Below, one piece after another: positions 22,574 to 34,155 of a DNA stretch of 64,000 bases. The DNA is from Tachypleus tridentatus (taxonomy: Eukaryota > Arthropoda > Merostomata > Xiphosura > Limulidae). The notes beneath the pieces are model-generated. The model did not search any database. It had not been told where the DNA came from and saw only the letters and a list, made by a program, of their open reading frames with translations. A program made the position numbers and the translations under genes. Location: assembly GCF_004210375.1 (NCBI RefSeq), contig NC_134834.1, positions 150,941,009 to 151,005,008 on the forward strand, given 5' to 3'. Numbering within the stretch: position 1 is the first letter of the stretch; the number at the start of each line of letters is the position of its first letter.

Positions 22574-22764
22574 TCTTAAAATGGATTCATTCAAAGTATC
22601 AGTCTCCCAGATAAAGTTCTAAGAAACTACTGTATATAAAAGTGGTGCTTCGAAGAAAGCATTTCGAACACAATCTGCCCTCCTTATTAAGGTGTCTACA
22701 GAGGTAGAAATTATTAGTGTTATATATTTAAAAATTAATAACATCTATTATCTTTCCTTTCTGA

Positions 22765-23038
22765 TTTCATGGCCCGGCATGGCCAAGCGTGTTAAGGCGT
22801 GCAACTCGTAACCTGAGGGTTGCGGGTTCGCATCCCCATCACACCAAACATGCTCGCCCTTTCAGCTGTGGGAGCGTTATAATGTGACTGTCAATGCCAC
22901 TATTCGTTGGTAAAAGTGTAGCCCAAGAAGAGTTGGGGGTGGGTGGTGATGACTAGCTGCCTTCCCTCTAGTCTTACACTGCTACATTAGGGACGGCTAG
23001 CGCTGATAGCCCTCGAGTAGCTTTGCGCGAAATTCAAA
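22765..23038 (+). repeat. SINE-A copy, full length, with TSD
   Basis: Begins GGCCCGGCATGGCCAAGC at 22771 and ends CGCGAAATTCAAA. CCTTTCTGA occurs at 22756-22764 and 23039-23047. Opposite orientation to the copy about 200 bp upstream. Confidence 0.92.
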
Positions 23039-23047
23039 CCTTTCTGA

Positions 23048-23724
23048 CTTTTTTAAATAAGGAGCCATGAAGAGCCATTCGTACTTTATAAATATTAAAT
23101 ACCTTATACAATGTATCATTTCAACTTGGGTTATCATTTTTATGCCATTTCAGGAAAGTTGCTGAAATCGGGAACCAGTACTCTCTAAATAACGTGTACA
23201 TCTTTAAATGTATCACTTCATCTCTGGACATTACCTTACTGTTGGTGAAAGGAGGGTCAGTACTTCATAGTTATTAAGTACTTTGTACGTGAGATATGCG
23301 GATATATAATGCGTTTTCTGCCTTCTATAGTGATGTAGAAATTTCCAAAATGTTTGGTTGCTTATTTTACGAACTGCCATGGCGGCAACACGTGTTTCCG
23401 AAAGTCATTAACGTTACCTCTTCTAGTTGCTTCGTTTATTTGTCCTATTTAGGGGCGATGTCTTCTTTGTCGGCAAAGATATTTAATTTATAGCATGAAG
23501 TGACCAGATTAAATGGGGTAGCACTAGAATACCCTTTGCTGGCCGATTGTGACGACGATTGAAAGTGACAGTCGACCACTAGTACTGTCAGAGAACAAAG
23601 GAAACGAGGTGATGTTGTCCACTATACAAAGAAATCGAATTTACATGCTAAATTCGGGCTTTATTCTGCTTTCTACTGGATGACTGAAGTGGAGGATCTT
23701 CTTTATGGAGCTTTTGTTTTGTTT
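23048..23724. other. No feature recognised
   Basis: No repeat family or convincing exon. The 65-codon frame at 23296-23493 lacks splice signals and domains. Confidence 0.4.
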
Positions 23725-23979
23725 GTTTATTGAATCTTTTGCAAAGCTGCTCGAGGGCTATTTGTACTAGTTGTCTTTCTTAGTTGAGAAGCGATAGAGG
23801 GAAGACAACTAGTCAATACTACCTGCTGCCAGTTCTTGAGTTTCTCTTTTACCAACAAAGAGTGGGACTGACTGTAAGATAATAACGGTCCCTTGACTAA
23901 AAGAGCGAGCACGTTCGGTGACGAGATTCGAACTCACGATCAACAAGGTGTAAGTCGACTGTCTTACTCACAAGGCCCT
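23725..23979 (-). repeat. SINE-A copy, diverged
   Basis: GCAAAGCTGCTCGAGGGCTA, the ACCAACAAAGAGTGGGACTG region and a GAGATTCGAACTC B box in complement identify it. The divergence marks it as older than its neighbours. Confidence 0.75.
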
Positions 23980-24426
23980 CCTTAAGTTTGGTTCAATATC
24001 GGTGTAACTAAAGAGAAAGAAGGCTGTTAGGCTATATACTATCTCGTTGTAAAGAGCAGTTTTACATGTGAAATAAAAATTTTGTTTAATTTTAAGGTCC
24101 TCCAGACTTTTTATTCCACACTAAAAGAGGAAATCAGTCCAATTATTTCATACGGAAATTCCCCTCAATACCTGGACGAAACTACTGTTATCTGTGGGTC
24201 TATCTATTTCACGCTTGTCAGATAATCAAGTCATTAGATAATACAACATGCAATATTTAATATCAACTTGAACTATTTGAGAAAAAACACACAAAACAAA
24301 ACATATTGAATAGCAGACAAGCATATGTTTAGAACTGTGGCCATTTCTTTGAGAATTACCAGAAATCTGAAGAGGGAGTCCCAGTATTATCTGTCTTCAT
24401 ATAACTACACCGGGTATAAAAGTTAG
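23980..24426. other. No feature recognised
   Basis: AT-rich spacer. Confidence 0.45.
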
Positions 24427-24547
24427 GTTTGGTTGTCATTAAACACAAAGCTGCACAATGAGCTATCTATGCTCTGCCCACCATGGTACTTAAAACAACT
24501 TTTTAGTCTCGTGAGCCTGGAGACATACCGCTGAGCCACTAGAGGGG
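24427..24547 (-). repeat. SINE-B2 copy
   Basis: On the minus strand: CCCTCTAGTGGCTCAGCGG head, a degraded B-box region, the GTGGGCAGAGCATAGATAGC segment, and a TTTGTGTTTAATGACAACC tail. Confidence 0.75.
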
Positions 24548-24745
24548 AGTGAAAGAAACATACATTAATCGAAATAGTTTTATATATCAAATCGACTGCG
24601 TTTAAACGAGAACGTTATGTCAAAATAAAATTTATAAGTAAATACAGCTTCTTGCTATGTTTATGTTAACATCTATTTATGTACTTAATAAAACATGAAT
24701 ATTAAACCTTTTCTCTTTCTTTTTAACAAGAAATCTCTTCCACTC

Positions 24746-24871
24746 CCCCTGCTTCTCCAGTGGTACAGCGGTACGTTTGCGGGTTTACAACGCTAGAAAC
24801 CGAGTTTCGATACCCATAGTGAGCAAACCACATGTAGCCCATAGCGTATTTTTGTGCTTAATAAACAAACA
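24746..24871 (+). repeat. SINE-B2 copy
   Basis: CTCCAGTGGTACAGCGGTA (A box) and GAGTTTCGATACCCA (B box) are followed by GTAGCCCATAGCG and a TTGTGCTTAATAAACAAAC tail. It is in tandem with the next copy. Confidence 0.8.
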
Positions 24872-24882
24872 ATCCACTCACT

Positions 24883-24992
24883 CCCCTAGTGGCTCAGGTG
24901 TAGGTCTAAAAACTTATAACTCTGAAAACGAGGTGGTGGGCACAGCACAGACAGACCAATGTGTAGCTGTGTGCTTAACAGAAAACAAGCAA
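24883..24992 (+). repeat. SINE-B2 copy, degraded B box
   Basis: Starts CCCCTAGTGGCTCAGGTG 11 bp after the previous copy. The GGTGGGCACAGCACAGACAG segment and GCTGTGTGCTTAAC tail are clear, while the B box is eroded. Confidence 0.7.
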
Positions 24993-25627
24993 TTTTTTCA
25001 TGATAAATCAATATATGTTTGTTTAGCTCAAAACAAAACAAAAATGTTAACCGGCTTGTTGCCAAGTGTGCTTCATCTGCTATCTTGTTGCTATGGTGTC
25101 CTTGAGCCCCAGTGTGTCTGTCTTGACCTTTTTTCTTTCAGCTGGCCGCTCTTTCATTCAGTCTTCCCGACGCGTATCGGAAATAATGTTTCTAGGTAAA
25201 AAAATCCAGTCGTTTGTACTGCTTATCCAAATTAAAGAAGGAATACCAGCATCCTCTCAGTACTTTACTGTGATTACGTCATTTATGCTCCTTGCTATAG
25301 TGTAGTCATTTTTTAAAATCTTATATTTTCTTATTTTCCTGGTAACGCATCAGTGAAACAACAACAAAAAAGAACTAATATTTTGAATCGTCACATTTCC
25401 CTTTAAGCGAATATCCGCGAACTTCCATACAACATGGTTTGGTCACGGTCAAACGCGGTGCTATTCATGCCTTACGAATTCATACTTTTAAAAAAAATCT
25501 TGTCACACACACATACGTGTTTTATTCTTTTATCTTCACGATGTAAAACACATGTATTGATTACAGTCTCACAGGAATAGTTTTGTCTTACTTTCGTACA
25601 GAAACCTAACTAGAAACCTGTTATTAT
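24993..25627. other. No feature recognised
   Basis: Plus-strand frames at 24777-25199 and 25066-25305 run out of the SINEs into this stretch. They show no domain. Confidence 0.4.
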
Positions 25628-25788
25628 GGTAACCCCTCTGCCTTATCTATTATTTTTAACAGCAAATTTGTTGGCGTAGTAACCTCTTTGCCTATAGCCA
25701 TTATTTTTAACAAGACTATTGTTGGCATGGTAACCACCCTTACCCACCTATAACCATTATCACTAACAAGATAACTGTTGACATGGCA
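25628..25788. repeat. About 55-bp tandem repeat, 3 copies
   Basis: GGTAACC..CCTAT..CATTATTTTTAACA..TGTTGGC units start near 25628, 25679 and 25739. They are moderately diverged. Confidence 0.85.
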
Positions 25789-26160
25789 TAGGCCTAAGTC
25801 ATTAAAGACGTAAATGAAAATCTATTAAACTATCTTTGACATTACTTTCGTATGCCTAAACTACTAGACATAGTGAATCTGTTAAACTGTATTTGATATT
25901 ACTCGCATACTTTCGTATGCCTAAACTACTAGACATAGCGAACTGTATTTGAGATTACTTGCATAGGCCTAAACTACTGAAGACATAAGTGAAATCTTTT
26001 AAACTATCACTTCATGTTACTCTCGTAGGCCTAAGTTACTAAAGACATAAGTGAAATCTATTAAATTATCTTTGAGGTTAGTTTCGTATGCTTAAACTAA
26101 TAAAGACATAAATAAGATCAATTAAACTATCTTTGAGGTAATTTGCTTAGAGCTAAACCT
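25789..26160. repeat. Irregular tandem repeat, about 6 copies
   Basis: Units contain TAGGCCTAA, then an A(G)ACATAAGTGAAATC-like part and TATTAAACTATCTTTGA, at intervals of about 55-80 bp with indels. Confidence 0.8.
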
Positions 26161-27544
26161 GTTTAATGAGATAGTTTGCAGAATACTATGTTTTGAGAAC
26201 ATTTAACCATAAATAGAATGAACCTCGGCGCCTTTGTAAATCTTAAAGAAATATAGCTTTTTTTATTTGTCTTGTAAATTTTGCTAGGCGGCGTCAATAA
26301 TAGTAATCTATTATATAAATGATCAATATCTTTCACTTATAGAAAACACAAAATTTACATGGACAGAACTTTTCCACTTACATATCCTTAATTTTTCACC
26401 AGAAAACGTCGAGACATTTATCTTTTGCTGGTTTAACGAACTCCGACTCTATTAATGTTTCTTTCTTATGATTAACAACATCTTTACATCAAGGCCACTC
26501 ACTCTTCATTTATTTTCATTAGTCTCTTTCATATTAAGGAAAATTTTATCAACACAAAATACGAAATAATATCGATTCGTCTAAGCGTTCTTTTTATACT
26601 GATAAAGTAGAAATAACTATTCAAACATTTTTACATTTATATCAGATATCTTTAACATTGTCATGTACTACACATGCAATGTTTAATAAGGTGTCATAGT
26701 CTCTAGTTACACTAAGTTACCACCAGGGTGTGCCCATTTAGAAATCTCACACGTTTTCAAACTTAAACGTTTGTTTGGACAATGCTTTAACACAAAACGT
26801 GGCTTAAATTTGTCTAGTAACAATAGGTTTTAGTTTTGTTTTCTTCATAGCAGTTTTAATTTGTTTCAGTTACAGCTTTTCCAAATATCCCAGTCACAAC
26901 CGTTTTGGATCACGTGCTTTCATTGCAACAATTGAGAAAAAATAACATTCTAACTGAATATGGCTTCTTGATGAAATAAATGCTGTTAAAAAAAAATCAG
27001 AAACGTGCTAAGTTTGGAAGGTCGATACCAAACGTATGTAGATGACAAATCGACGCAGTTATTGGCTCGTTAAGGTATTTCCAAAGTACGTTTAAACTCA
27101 GACTGCAGGAACATCTTAACCTATGAGGAATTTTAGTCTATCTTGTTACTTTTCGTAACAATGATTTCCAATGATTTCCTTTGTTATATATTAATCATTA
27201 TTACAGTTATGTGTTTGTTTTTTAGTACTATTTCATTGTTCTTTAAATACTAAAGAGCAAATAACAAAGGCACAGTTCAAAAACTTATCGTTTTCCTTAT
27301 GTAAGACTTGCGATAATTACAATAGAAAGACTGGCGTCTTGGAAAGTGGTGTAGTACGTCATATAAACTGGTGCTTCAAAGCTCGTGAAAAAATTACTTC
27401 ATGTGTCACGTGAACTAAATAAACCTTCTGTAACCGTAGGATGAAGGTATTAGGGACATTATCTCAAGTTTCACTGTTTCTTGCTGTGACTGATTAAAAT
27501 GAGTTGTTTCTAGTGTTAACAATAAATCGAACCTAGACGTTTTT
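26161..27544. other. No feature recognised
   Basis: AT-rich, with stops in all frames and no repeat family recognised. Confidence 0.45.
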
Positions 27545-27556
27545 ATTTTAATTTTT

Positions 27557-27829
27557 CGGCCCGACATGGCCAAACGTGTTAAGGCGTGCGACTCGTAATC
27601 TGAGGGTCGCGGGTTCGCATCCCCGTCGCGCCAAACATGCTCGCCATTTCAGCTGTGGGGGCGTTATATGTTACGGTCAATCCCACTATTCGTTGGTAAA
27701 AGAGTAACCCAAGAGTTGGCTGTGGGTGGTGATGACTAACTGGCTTTCCTCTAGTCTTACACTGCTAAATTAGGGACGGCTAGCACAGATAGCCCTCGAG
27801 TAGCTTTGTGCGAAATTCAAAAACAAACA
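27557..27829 (+). repeat. SINE-A copy, full length, 12-bp TSD
   Basis: Head GGCCCGACATGGCCAAACG to tail GAAATTCAAAAACAAACA. ATTTTAATTTTT occurs exactly at 27545-27556 and 27830-27841. Confidence 0.93.
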
Positions 27830-27841
27830 ATTTTAATTTTT

Positions 27842-29325
27842 ACACTGAAATATGTCTCACGATTCAGAAATTAGGTAGCGTCTTTAATAGCTCAATTAAA
27901 GTGCGCATTTCCGGACAGCCATATACGAATAATGGAACGTCATTAAATGAGGCATTATGGTAATATATATGAATAGACAGACAAATAGCGGTTGTCTCCA
28001 GGTGGCTCTGCAGAGAATGGTAAACTAATTATTTACGAATCAAACTTCTGAAAGTTTTTTACTTTAGAAAGTTAAGGTCAAGCAGCCATATGTCAACGCT
28101 AATGGCTCAATTCAAGTAAACTTATAGTATGACATATAACCTTTGTTTCAGACTTGAAAAATATAATATTAAATGTTTGTGACCTTGGACTTTCCAAGTT
28201 TACCAGTTCTTCAAGTTTAGGGTAGTAATTAGATTTTAAATGTGATTTTCGTTGTTTACTATCGTGTATCTAAAAATAAACTCAGAAGTAGGAGAGCTCT
28301 TTGAAACTTGAAATTGAAGGAGATAAAGATGATAAAATATGTATTGTTTTAATATTTTAGTTAAATTCATAGCCTAAAAGTGATATTAGCATCATTGGTG
28401 TGGCATCTTGTAAAAGATTTAATTCACGTACAAATTATATTACTTATTAACTATAAACAAAAAAATTGATATAACTAAGTTTATATTAACCACACCAGGT
28501 GTCACCAGGGAACAAAACCATGTAGCAAGTTGTTTTCATTAAACCCAACAGATCTTTTAGAAATACGACTTACTATATATAAGGACAAAGTAGAGTCAAT
28601 GGTATTGAAGTAAAGGGACATATACGACATATTACAGATCACACATACCTCCGATGACTTTATTGTTTCATAATTTTTACACATTTTACAGCAATTCCTA
28701 TTCACGAAATCCGAAAATGAAATCCATTTTTCTCCATTACGTAGAGATTTTCTACAATGTTTTTTTATACATAATGAATAATTTTAATTGAAATCGGTTC
28801 GCATTTTGTTATGCTTAAAATATTTGCAACCACCGGCTATAGATTTCTTTTGACTAATCGCGATGTGAGAGTATTATCGATCGGTTTAGAACGAACGAGA
28901 AACACACCGCTAGTACATAAACGGTTAACAGGTCACATGGCGTGTTATTCCTGAATAGTATTTCTTTGTGCGTACACTTTGACATTATTTTGCCTTTCAA
29001 TATTACTTATTCGTCGCTGTGGCAAAATGAGGTTGTGTAAATGATGCAATGATCGAGAAACTTAGACTAATATATAGGTTGGTACATTAGTTATGAATAT
29101 GAGTATCAAATAACAAAGCTGAAGTTAGTTCAGTGAAGTGTTTAAATATGAGGAATCAAATAGTGGTTGACTTGATTGTGAGAAGACTGACTGAGTTTTA
29201 TGCAGCAAGAGTTAGTGCTTCTGTTAGCTTATCATTAAATTAGTCAGAACTTGTTAAAAATCAAGGAAATTTAACTTAAAAACTTATTAAAGAATTAGGC
29301 CTACAGAAATTTCAGAGTCTATACT
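27842..29325. other. No feature recognised
   Basis: The 67-codon minus frame at 28502-28705 contains a Cys pattern (CCKMCKNYE..CVICNMSY) but no splice signals or known domain. Confidence 0.4.
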
Positions 29326-29593
29326 GGTCCGGTATGGCCAGGTGATTAGGGCGCTCGTCTCGCAATCTGAAGGTCATGAGTTTGAATCCCTATCACACCA
29401 AATATGCTCGTCCTTCCAGCCGTGGGGGCGTTATGTGACAAACAATCCCATTATTCGTTGGTAAAACAATAGCTCAAGAGTTGGCGGTGGGTGCTGATGA
29501 TAGTTGTCTTTCTTCTATATTTATACTCCTGAATTAGGGACGGCTAGAGCAGATAGCCCTCGTGTAACTTTACGCGAAATTCAAAAACAAAGA
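29326..29593 (+). repeat. SINE-A copy
   Basis: Head GGTCCGGTATGGCCAGGTG to tail GCGAAATTCAAAAACAAAG. A SINE-B2 inserted just behind its tail. Confidence 0.88.
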
Positions 29594-29607
29594 AACTATA
29601 GTGAAAA

Positions 29608-29733
29608 AACCCCGCAGTGGCACAGCGGTGTGTGTGAGGACTTACAATGTTAGAAACCGGGTTTTGATACCCGTGATGGACAGAGTACAGATAGCTTGTT
29701 GCGTAGCTTTGTGATTAACTTCAAACAAACAAA
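29608..29733 (+). repeat. SINE-B2 copy with TSD
   Basis: CCGCAGTGGCACAGCGG head, GGGTTTTGATACCCG B box and TTCAAACAAACAAA tail. TATAGTGAAAA (29597-29607) and TATGGTGAAAA (29734-29744) form an 11-bp duplication with one mismatch. Confidence 0.88.
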
Positions 29734-29744
29734 TATGGTGAAAA

Positions 29745-30398
29745 GTTTATAAACGAATTTAGGTTTACAACTTGTGTCAGTGTGAAATGCAACCTTCAGC
29801 AAACATTATAGAAGAAATAAACCAATTCTTTACCCTATTTTCTCCAATGATAGAATGCGTTACAACAATATTATGATGGTTTTCGTAATTCATCAGTTCC
29901 TGTTACCAAATAAGATCATTGATTTGTTTAAGAGGAAAGCTATATTGAGTTATCTGCTACGTCTACGTTGTGAGTCCATAAATTTAGCGTTAATCCACCG
30001 ATGTTAATAAAAAACATCCCCACACGAAATAATTGTTGTGGTGTTAACGCTTTTCTTTGCTAAACTGGCGTAATACTGATGTCTTATAACACGTATAATT
30101 AACACAAATTAATTATAAGCAGCTCAAGTATTTATTCATTTTAATATAAAAATATAAATTAATTGAATGTTTTATCAACTGTAGTATCCAAATTACTTAA
30201 TATTCAAATAAAGTATCGATTATCAACGTATACCGTCTCAAGAACGAATTTTTTTAGCTAGCATGTTCTGTCCCCTAACGTTGGGAACAATTATATAAAT
30301 AAAATATTTTTAAACGTTGGAATTCACTTTTTCTTGCAAAACGAACGATTAACAATCCAGTAGACATCACTTTAAATAGGTTTGGCATAAATTAAAAA
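29745..30398. other. No feature recognised
   Basis: AT-rich spacer before the Tc1-like element. Confidence 0.45.
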
Positions 30399-30400
30399 TA

Positions 30401-31512
30401 TACTCTTCAAAACAAGAAACGCAAAAGGGATATTTTTGTTATTTTAAAGAGAAATATATGTAATAACGTTACAAGCTCAGAGTATGTGATGTCACACGTG
30501 TTAAGGCACTGATTGTCAAACCAAAATGAAAATAAAAGTTGTGCACTTTGAAAACGGAGGAAAACATCGGATTGTTCGCCAAAACGCATGCGTGTCCAAT
30601 ATTTGTTTGAGAGATCTGCATGTTCTGCAAGTGCAACATATGCAAAATCCCTATAAAAGTGACGGGTTCTCGGTTTCCATAGCTCAGTGTTAAGCCACCG
30701 ACACGCAATACAGTTACGCCAAGACTGACTGAAGCACAACGCAACAACGCCATCGAATCTCGATCAGATGTTGCCAGAGCTGTGAATGTTCACCCAAGCA
30801 CCATCACAAGGCTATGGAATCGTCACCAACAACATGGATCAACTTGTGACCGTCCACGATCTGGCAGACCTCGTGTGACCACGCCCGCACAAGATCGCTG
30901 CATCTGGTTACGTCACCTTCGGGATAGGACCACCACTGCGACGTCTACTGCCTCAACCATACCAGGGCTGCGTAGGATTTCCGATCAGACCGTACGCAAC
31001 CGTCGACGAGATTCTTAGGCCCCATGTGCAACCCATCATGGTGAACGTCAACGACGTTTTTCAACATGACAACGCCCGTCCTCACACAGCCCGACTCACC
31101 ACTGTCTTCTTGAGACACCACAACATCAACATTCTTTCCTGGCCCTCCAGATCACCAGATTTAAACCCCATCGAACTTCTTTGGGACGAGTTGGACCAAC
31201 GTCTGCGACAACCTCAACCGCAGACTCTACCTCAGCTTGCAGCAGCTTTGCAGGCTGAGTGGACAGCCATTCCACAGGATGTGATTCGTCATCTCATCGC
31301 TTCCATGGGCAGGAGATGCCAAGCAGTTATTGATGCTCACGGGGGGCATACTGTTATTGACGTTGAGTGACGTTAAACTTCGCCTTTGCAGACTTTGGAT
31401 GTTCAGCAGTGAATGTGCAAAGTTTCACACATGTCATACAGAACTACCCAGAATAAACTTGTTAACAATTTGTCTCATATTTTGCCTTTTGCGTTTCTTT
31501 TTTTGAAGAGTA
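30401..31512 (+). mobile_element. Tc1-like transposon with internal deletion, 1112 bp
   Basis: Terminal inverted repeats of about 30 bp start TACTCTTCAAAACAAGAAAC on the left and TACTCTTCAAAAAAAGAAAC inward from the right, then CGCAAAAGG on both. They are flanked by TA (30399-30400 and 31513-31514). The inside is a transposase gene lacking its middle. A short TA microsatellite follows the right end. Confidence 0.93.
30680..31370 (+). pseudogene. Tc1-type transposase lacking the first catalytic Asp
   Basis: The upstream part encodes the paired HTH DNA-binding region (SDVARAVNVHPSTITRLWNR, then GRPRVTTPAQD and an ATSTASTIPG stretch) and stops at 31016. The downstream part, in another frame, begins DEILRPHVQPIM and carries the second Asp (QHDNARPHT, 31068-31070) and the Glu (SPDLNPIELLWDEL, 31173-31175). 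These are 34 residues apart, as in DD34E Tc1 enzymes. Full Tc1 transposases are about 340 residues. Roughly 130 residues holding the first Asp are missing at a junction near 31003. The expected start position reads AAG (TTAAGCCACCGAC near 30690), so the start also seems lost. Confidence 0.9.
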
Positions 31513-31580
31513 TATATATATATATATAACTAATAACATTTAAACCTACTTTTCATTTACAAGCAAGGTATGCAGTAGGA

Positions 31581-31822
31581 TTGTTTGTTTTTTGAATTTC
31601 GCGCAAAGCTACTGAGGGCTATCTGTGCTAGACGTTTCTAATTTAGCAGTGTAAAACTATAGGGAAGGCAGCTAGTCATCACCATCCACCACCAACTCTT
31701 AGGTTAATCTTTTACCAACGAATAGTGGGATTGACAGTAACATTATAACGCCCCGACGGCTGAAAGGGCGAACATGTTTGGCGCGACCGGGATGCGAACC
31801 CGCAATCCTCAGATTACGAGCC
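31581..31822 (-). repeat. SINE-A copy, 5'-truncated, 11-bp TSD
   Basis: Tail and body are complete. The head is cut inside the anticodon arm. ATGCAGTAGGA flanks it exactly at 31570-31580 and 31823-31833, so the truncation happened on insertion. Confidence 0.92.
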
Positions 31823-31833
31823 ATGCAGTAGGA

Positions 31834-32649
31834 GGCTTATGTATTCTTGAGAAATAGAGAACATGTGGTTGTATAGAAATAGTTACGATAGAAGCACTCG
31901 ACCTGTAACGTTCATGATTTGACCGAGATAAATCCATGTTTTAAAACTATTTATCTAGGTTAATTCGAGCAAACCATTTCTCGCAGTATTTTTTTTATTA
32001 TTTGTTCAAATATATCATGTATTAGAATATATTATCAGAAAAGCGAAATATTAAACAAAAAAAATTTTTTCAGCTCATTTTCCAAAGACAACAACTTTTA
32101 CACAAAAAGGGTTAAGAGATGCAAGTATAATAACAGACAGTACGTTCATGAATTGTTAAATTTTGTACAAGAAACATAAAGGAATATGTAAGGGTTAAAA
32201 CTGATTTTAAAAAAGGTTTTGAAGAAATAATAGTATTCCACCTAACTTATTTTCAGCCTTGTATAAATATTCTAAGCTGTATAGACTATATGTAGAAACA
32301 ATATGATAAACTCGCTTATTTTACATAACAAAATTCACATTGTTTGTCAAGGATGCGCTTTTTAAAATAAGGACGATCAATCATCCAGGAAGGGACCGAA
32401 ATTCGGAACACTCAGTTATCGTGAATAGAGTTGAAGAGAACCCAGATGTTTGTTCTAAACACGTGTACTTGAAAGCAAGTAATTATTTTGTGAAAAGATC
32501 CTTCTACTGTTCTATGTAATGCAGTAATTAACATTATCTCAAGACCTGTTGCTAAATTAATATGGAGGAATGTCTGGTTTACGTTAAATGTTACGTTTCT
32601 TGCATAGATGTGCTTCATAAATGTCGCATTGAACTATCTACTATGTCCA
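31834..32649. other. No feature recognised
   Basis: AT-rich. The 68-codon minus frame near 32412 shows no domain. Confidence 0.45.
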
Positions 32650-32793
32650 CCTCGAAGAATCGAGCGCAGGATTTTAGTGTTTTAAATTCGTATAATTATC
32701 GCTGTCCCACCGGAGGACTCACAAAAGGAAGAATCGAACTCAGAATTTTAGTGTTATAAGTTCGTAGGCTTATCGCTATACCGCCAGAGGACT
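32650..32793 (-). repeat. Two tandem SINE-B1-like heads
   Basis: Minus-strand heads at 32725-32793 (CCTCTGGCGGTATAGCGATA, then a GAGTTCGATTCTT B box) and 32650-32717 follow one another without tails. Confidence 0.6.
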
Positions 32794-32919
32794 AAAAAAA
32801 AATAATTTGAATATCATCAAAACTCTCCATCTATTCTAATACTTCCAGGAAAAGATATAAAATAGTTGTTGTGAAAATTCCAAGTCCTGCGATTAAGGGC
32901 AGATTCATTCGTGGAAGCC

Positions 32920-33005
32920 CAATGTGGCTTAGCAGTTTCGATACTCGCGGTAGGCTTAGCACAGATAGCCCATTGTGTAACATTGGGTTTAAAAGAAAAA
33001 AACAC
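32920..33005 (+). repeat. SINE-B2 fragment
   Basis: Head partly lost. AGTTTCGATACTCGCGGTAG, GCACAGATAGCCCATTGTG and an A-rich tail are visible. Confidence 0.65.
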
Positions 33006-33292
33006 TCTTTTAAACAACCCTCTCCGAATGACCAACAGTATGTAGTAACAACAATAACTAACGATCTTATGGTTCAATGACAGGCTTCTACGTAAAATGA
33101 GAAAAGTAAACCTTTTAAGGTTCTACCAACACTTATTAAATATTCTCCAGGTCATCTGACTGCAATAACTGTGAAAGTTTGCCTTTAAATGTGAGCATTG
33201 CATTGTTTTACAAACACCCTTTGAAAGTTACTGGGACCTGCATGAAACGACGATTTATGTATTAATAAAATGTTTGCTGAGTGTGTTGTATA

Positions 33293-33398
33293 TTTGTTTG
33301 TTTGTATAAAGCTACACAATGAGCTATCTGTGGTCTGCTAACAAGACGTATCGAAATCCGTTTTCTAGTTGTGTGAGTTCGCTGTGTCACTACGGGAT
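33293..33398 (-). repeat. SINE-B2 copy
   Basis: Tail TTTGTTTGTATAAAGCTACA in complement, the GAGCTATCTGTGG segment, an eroded B box, then CCGTAGTGACACAGCGAAC as the head. Confidence 0.7.
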
Positions 33399-33503
33399 GT
33401 TTTGTATATAACTCCTGAAAAAGCCATGTGGCAAAATATTCAATATTAAACAGATACAAAGAAGTCGTTAATGTAACCACTGCATCAAAAATAAAAATTC
33501 ATT

Positions 33504-33760
33504 TGGCGCCTGGCGACTAGAGCGCTTAAGTCTTAGTTTTCTGGTCTTGGGATCAAAACCCGTCGCCAGACAACTTTGTCCTTTCAGCCGTTTGAGAGTT
33601 GTGATTTGTCGGTTACATTCAACTGCTCGTTCGTAAAGAGTAACCGTAAAGTTGTCGGCGGGTGTTGTTGACCAGTTATTGTCCTTCAAGCTATCACATC
33701 CGAAGTAGGAATGATCGACGCAGATAGCCCCTCCGATATCTCTGTACAAAATTCAGGAAA
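33504..33760 (+). repeat. SINE-A relative, strongly diverged
   Basis: Layout matches SINE-A: tRNA-like head with GGGATCAAAACCC, CCTTTCAGCCG, a GTAAAGAGTAACCG body, GACGCAGATAGCCC, and an AAATTCAGGAAACAA tail. The head differs enough to be an old or separate subfamily. Confidence 0.6.
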
Positions 33761-33964
33761 CAATCGAAAGAAAGCCGGAAACATTCAAACAAAGCCTGCT
33801 ATATTAATTATCATAACACGTGACTTCTTTCTCTTCTGCTTTAATGTTTTAAACCAAAGTATACATGTTTTACTTTCCTTCGTCAGTAAGGCTTCGGGAC
33901 TAAAAGTAATAGTAGAAAAACAAACAAAACACAAAGGTGTTCGGGTTGATATGCAAGTGACTAA

Positions 33965-34032
33965 TGCGCATGCGCAAACAATTTGCGCCTTTTTTTTTGA
34001 CGTCTGGATGTCTGGGTTACAGAATGGGGCGG
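33965..34032. promoter_or_regulatory. Cluster of NRF-1-, CRE- and GC-box-like sites
   Basis: TGCGCATGCGCA (33965-33976) is an exact palindromic NRF-1/Ewg-type site. TGACGTC follows at 33998-34004 and GGGGCGG at 34026-34032. All three lie in 68 bp of otherwise AT-rich DNA, just upstream of a minisatellite. This could be a promoter for a transcript in either direction, but no exon is visible nearby. Confidence 0.35.
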
Positions 34033-34155
34033 TGTTGATTAGAGGAAGGTTAAGTTAAAGTGAAATATCAAATTCGTTATATCCTGTTTAGCTTGAAGAA
34101 AGTGAACGGAAAGAAAACAGATTACTTGTGTAAATTGTTAAACAGCTTCGTATCA

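Noticed and set aside
22771..22850. SINE heads that look like tRNA genes
   Set aside because: They are followed by conserved non-tRNA bodies and A-rich tails, occur in many copies with target duplications, and have mismatched acceptor stems. I call them SINEs, not functional tRNAs.
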